The notes under the pieces: model-generated
What the model was told of the DNA's origin: nothing
The model's input: the letters and a program-made list of their open reading frames with translations, nothing else
Databases searched by the model: none
NCBI GenBank assembly: GCA_050943495.1
Contig: JBMNPH010000027.1
Span: forward strand, 1 to 8,850
Origin: Merdivicinus sp050943495
GTDB taxonomy: Bacteria; Bacillota; Clostridia; Oscillospirales; Ruminococcaceae
Direction of reading: 5' to 3'
DNA: 8,850 bases
Part shown: positions 6,854 through 8,850 of the stretch, piece by piece
How positions within the stretch are numbered: position 1 is the stretch's first letter
How the letters are laid out: each line of letters starts with the position of its first letter
Program-made: the position numbers and the translations under genes

Positions 6854-6893
6854 GACATATGTCTATTATAACATAGTTTCCGATATATGTCAA
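6854..6893 (-). promoter_or_regulatory. Promoter of the DUF134-NifX operon with paired dyads
   Basis: The boxes are a perfect TTGACA (6893-6888) and TATAAT (6870-6865) with a 17-bp spacer. A perfect palindrome, GACATATGTC (6854-6863), lies just after the -10, at the expected transcription start. A one-mismatch version, GATATATGTC (6882-6891), overlaps the -35, 28 bp away. Two similar sites bracketing a strong promoter look like a repressor operator pair, with DUF134 itself the obvious candidate. The promoter is well supported; the operator reading is inference. Confidence 0.78.
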
Positions 6894-6905
6894 TAATCAG
6901 CTTTT

Positions 6906-6950
6906 CTTGAAAAACAAATATTGCGACAGTCAGGCATCTGCTTTCTGTCG
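6906..6950 (-). terminator. Possible terminator overlapping the end of the FUSC gene
   Basis: On the minus strand CGACAG (6950-6945) pairs with CTGTCG (6929-6924), with a small inner CAG/CTG pairing, followed by a T-rich stretch ending TTTGTTTTT. The left arm lies within the last codons of the FUSC gene. The stem is short, so efficiency is uncertain. It would separate this unit from the DUF134 promoter downstream. Confidence 0.4.
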
Positions 6951-8051
6951 GGAAAGGAACCGAACTGCGATCAATTTATGGAACAGGCTGGCAAAAACCA
7001 ATCCAAATACAACGCCCAGCACGGTATCCACAATTCGCAGAACAACCGCCCCTTGTATTCCATAAATTCCCGCCCCCAGCATCAAGGCTCCGAAACAATT
7101 CATGGCTGTCTTATACCGATAATCCGTACAAAATCCCAAGCATAATCCTCCCAGTGGTCCCATCAGCGGATGGATTGCTTCCGGAGTCAGCTGATACAAA
7201 ATAAAAAACGCGCAGGAACCTGCAATTGCACCGATAATTCTCTGCCAAAATCGTGTGGTTGTATTTCCCGAATAAGGATACTCCGACAGCAGCGATGCAC
7301 AGGCAAACCCCATCCACATGAACCGTTCCACACCAAAGGCACTTCCCGCAGTCAAAACCAGGCTGACACCAAGAGCCATCCTGAATTGCCACAGATGCAC
7401 CACATTTGTCAGGCTAAAGTCCCGCATCACATGGTGGAATCGTCTTTCGCGGTGCATATTCCGATGTTTGGCAAACAATATGGCTCCACAGATTAAATAT
7501 CCCACCAGCGCCAGTTCTGCCCGGCGGATCAACGCTTCCCCGCTCACCGGATTTCCTACCAGATAAACGTACGCAAAGCTGTACAAGCCGCCATTTCCCA
7601 GTTCCGGGCGCTGAGTTGTCATATAAAGGATGACGAAAAAAGCGACGAAATGAATTGGAACCATAAGCCAAGGGGATACCATCGAAACCATACTGGGAAC
7701 CAGCAGCAAAATTCCCAGAGCCGCCGCCAGCGTTGCCATAGAATCCCCGATACAGTATTCAAAATTCACAAAGCGGATTCCCAGCATGATACAAAACAAC
7801 GCCACCGCCATAGGCGTATTGTCCGCACCGAATATATTGGACAAAAAGCTGATGAATCCAATAGCAAATGCGACAATGAGAACCGAACGCACCGCCATTG
7901 CCAGCCAATAATAACATTTTTCCTGTTTTGTCTCACATTGCGCAATTTTCCGTTTCAGGATAGACGGGTCCATCTGCAATGCGTCATAAAATTTCGTGGT
8001 CAACTGATTCGTCCCGCCCTTTCTCAATATGGTCCGCAATTTTATCGGCAT
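6930..8051 (-). CDS. FUSC-family integral membrane protein
   Basis: A 373-residue polytopic membrane protein of the fusaric acid resistance/aromatic acid exporter-like (FUSC) family, probably an efflux or transport component. About ten to eleven hydrophobic segments fall in two halves: about 49-71, 79-95, 104-122, 128-146 and 178-195, then about 222-240, 244-258, 272-288, 296-308, 317-333 and 335-358. They are separated by a basic linker (196-210, KHRNMHRERR). The RFWQRIIGAIAGS segment (267-279) fits the family's conserved R..G...G motif. The start is uncertain: ATG 8051 overlaps the MarR gene by 68 bp and lacks a ribosome binding site, TTG 8003 has a GGGCGGGA stretch upstream, and ATG 7973 would leave 10 bp between the genes. 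It is almost certainly co-transcribed with, and controlled by, the MarR protein. Substrate unknown. Confidence 0.87.
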   Translation of the reverse strand: MPIKLRTILRKGGTNQLTTKFYDALQMDPSILKRKIAQCETKQEKCYYWLAMAVRSVLIVAFAIGFISFLSNIFGADNTPMAVALFCIMLGIRFVNFEYCIGDSMATLAAALGILLLVPSMVSMVSPWLMVPIHFVAFFVILYMTTQRPELGNGGLYSFAYVYLVGNPVSGEALIRRAELALVGYLICGAILFAKHRNMHRERRFHHVMRDFSLTNVVHLWQFRMALGVSLVLTAGSAFGVERFMWMGFACASLLSEYPYSGNTTTRFWQRIIGAIAGSCAFFILYQLTPEAIHPLMGPLGGLCLGFCTDYRYKTAMNCFGALMLGAGIYGIQGAVVLRIVDTVLGVVFGLVFASLFHKLIAVRFLSRQKADA

Positions 8052-8436
8052 CGATTAAGAATTGCTCAAAATCACTGCCGGCACTTCGCCACAAATCATA
8101 AAATGGCTGCAAAACGCTTGCATACCCTTTTTTCAGCTCTACCATTCCGGTATCCGTAATAAACAGCCGATAGCTTCTTTCATCTGTCAACTGCCGTTCT
8201 TTCCGGATACATCCTTTTTCATATAATGACTTCAGGCAGCGGCTTACCGCTTCTTTTTTCATACCACTTCCCTGGCTCAAGAGAACAGGTGTATTCTGGT
8301 CTGGTTTCAGGTACAGTCTCGCCAACAACTCACACTCACTAGCCGTCAACACCGATTGCCGTGGGGGCAGAAGTGCCCGCATAATTTTTTGAATCTGCTG
8401 TTGGTAATGGGCCATATCCGTCCATTCAATTTCCAT
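7984..8436 (-). CDS. MarR-family transcriptional regulator
   Basis: A 150-residue winged-helix regulator. Helical dimerisation segments flank a DNA-binding core: LTASECELLARLYL (30-43), the helix-turn-helix GSGMKKEAVSRCLKSLYEKG (56-75), and the wing with DERSYRLFITDTG (85-97), matching the MarR DxRxxxLxLTxxG signature. The ATG follows a perfect AGGAGG (8448-8443). It is first in a two-gene unit with the FUSC membrane protein, whose possible starts lie at its 3' end. This is a classic layout in which MarR represses itself and an exporter until a small, often aromatic, ligand binds. Two dyads at its promoter support autoregulation. Family assignment is firm; the ligand is unknown. Confidence 0.92.
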   Translation of the reverse strand: MEIEWTDMAHYQQQIQKIMRALLPPRQSVLTASECELLARLYLKPDQNTPVLLSQGSGMKKEAVSRCLKSLYEKGCIRKERQLTDERSYRLFITDTGMVELKKGYASVLQPFYDLWRSAGSDFEQFLIDADKIADHIEKGRDESVDHEIL

Positions 8437-8448
8437 AAATATCCTCCT

Positions 8449-8473
8449 AAGTAATTAACTCTGTTAATCACTT
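8449..8473. promoter_or_regulatory. Second inverted repeat at the MarR transcription start
   Basis: Eleven-base arms, AAGTAATTAAC and GTTAATCACTT, flank a 3-base centre (TCT), with 10 of 11 pairs matching. It abuts the -10 box and runs to the Shine-Dalgarno sequence, covering the transcription start. The GTTAAT/ATTAAC core resembles known MarR-type operators. It could be the main operator or a second one, or could form a hairpin in the 5' leader. Confidence 0.6.
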
Positions 8474-8502
8474 ATTATAATTCAAAAATTTTTGAATGTC
8501 AA
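8474..8502 (-). promoter_or_regulatory. Consensus promoter of the MarR-FUSC operon
   Basis: TTGACA (8502-8497) and TATAAT (8479-8474) are separated by exactly 17 bp, a full-consensus housekeeping promoter. Such a strong promoter in front of a regulator and membrane protein implies tight repression. Transcription would start near 8467, inside the second dyad described separately. Confidence 0.85.
8480..8497. promoter_or_regulatory. Perfect 18-bp palindrome forming the promoter spacer (candidate MarR operator)
   Basis: ATTCAAAAATTTTTGAAT is perfectly self-complementary. It fills the whole spacer between the -35 and -10 boxes and shares one base with the -35. A MarR dimer bound here would cover the promoter. 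Its central A5T5 tract would also be intrinsically bent. Confidence 0.7.
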
Positions 8503-8583
8503 GATCCCCAGATGTAGAACACATCTAAAACAACTCTGCTGCTGTAATTTTTGGAAGCAATTGCGGCATTTCTTATGTAGTCC
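8503..8583. other. Intergenic stretch, nothing recognised
   Basis: Upstream of the MarR promoter. It holds only a short AGATGT/ACATCT inverted repeat (8510-8526) and no gene or promoter I can support. Confidence 0.4.
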
Positions 8584-8685
8584 CTAACGGGATACAATCA
8601 AGGGTAACCCGCTCAATATCTCAAAGGGAATCGATGCTTTGGATATCATGGGACTGTCTTTCCGCATAATCAACCCTATATACGT
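8584..8685 (-). pseudogene. Remnant of a LysR-type regulator (effector-binding domain)
   Basis: On the minus strand 33 codons read TYIGLIMRKDSP (start) through ASIPFEILSGLPLIVSR (end), then TAG (8586-8584). This resembles the middle of LysR substrate-binding domains, where GxLMRKDSPLA is followed by a DLxGLPLIxSRQ segment. The TAG stands exactly where the conserved Gln of SRQ is expected, consistent with a CAG-to-TAG change. A TGA (8688-8686) closes the frame upstream, and the sequence after the TAG no longer looks like the family. This is a decayed fragment. The identification rests on motif memory only. Confidence 0.5.
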
Positions 8686-8849
8686 TCAGCAAATACAAAC
8701 ATTTTCATCAACAAATTGGAAGCAATAACTAAAACATGGTTTTGATATGAAATAACATGATTTACAATCATTCCGCTTGCAGTGCCATCCCATACTGCTA
8801 TGATTACATCTGTCTTATCAACCATATAACGATTTCTTTTTTACATACA
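8676..8849 (-). pseudogene. Fragment resembling the SLOG/DUF1273 (YpsA-like) family
   Basis: On the minus strand the frame reads Cys-Met, an in-frame TAA (8843-8841), then KRNRYMVDKTDVIIAVWDG (residues 8840-8784) and about 35 further residues to a TAG (8678-8676). RNRYMVDxSDxxIAVWDGxxSG is characteristic of the DUF1273/SLOG nucleotide-binding fold, a family frequent in mobile elements. The usual following GGT..TV.YA segment is degraded (MIVNHVISYQ). The TAA falls just before the motif, where intact homologues read through, so this is most likely a broken 3' end whose 5' part lies beyond the window. A short product from the ATG at 8825 cannot be excluded, but no ribosome binding site is evident. 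Confidence 0.6.
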
Positions 8850-8850
8850 A

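Noticed and set aside
8510..8526. AGATGT/ACATCT inverted repeat
   Set aside because: Short arms, no T-run and no gene ending beside it; not supported as a terminator or operator.
8580..8610. Small TCCC/GGGA and GGG/CCC hairpins
   Set aside because: Stems of three to four base pairs are expected by chance and lie in decayed coding DNA.
1..8850. CRISPR array, tRNA, rRNA or riboswitch
   Set aside because: No regularly spaced repeats and no tRNA- or rRNA-like sequence were seen on either strand; the leaders before the genes are too short or lack conserved riboswitch structure.

Overview
The window looks like chromosomal DNA from a spore-forming, anaerobic Firmicute of the Clostridia, possibly Oscillospiraceae/Ruminococcaceae-like. 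The grounds are a fragment of the sporulation sigma factor SigK, strong AGGAGG-type ribosome binding sites, Gram-positive-style TTGACA/TATAAT promoters, and a DUF134 plus NifX-type gene pair common in anaerobes. The genus assignment is inference.

Left part (1-3545): a GntR/FCD regulator on the plus strand converges on a long minus-strand gene for a cytoplasmic GH106-like (alpha-L-rhamnosidase-type) glycoside hydrolase. The two genes share one bidirectional terminator. The hydrolase promoter carries a perfect TGGTATACCA dyad in its -35/-10 spacer. A near-identical dyad, TGATATATCA, lies at the probable transcription start of the regulator. This suggests a one-regulator, one-enzyme sugar module with autoregulation.

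Middle (3547-5602): a minus-strand large serine recombinase of the SpoIVCA type ends inside what reads, in another frame, as the middle of sigK. The 3' part of sigK follows immediately. This is the layout of one end of a skin-type sigK intervening element. The sigK 3' piece breaks off inside the recognition helix of region 4, so this copy could not restore a full-length SigK by excision alone. No 5' half of sigK is visible in the window. Positions 5603-5950 hold no recognised gene.

Right part (5950-8502): two minus-strand transcription units. One is MarR regulator plus FUSC-type membrane protein, with a promoter whose 17-bp spacer is contained in a perfect 18-bp palindrome and which has a second dyad downstream of the -10. 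The other is DUF134 regulator plus NifX-type protein with a His/Cys-rich repeat tail, with its own consensus promoter flanked by dyads and a strong terminator. If the skin reading is right, these genes would be cargo lying between the recombinase and a 5' sigK half beyond the right edge, but that cannot be seen here.

Far right (8503-8850): decayed coding DNA on the minus strand, holding a piece resembling the LysR effector-binding domain interrupted by a TAG and a piece resembling the SLOG/DUF1273 family preceded by an in-frame TAA.
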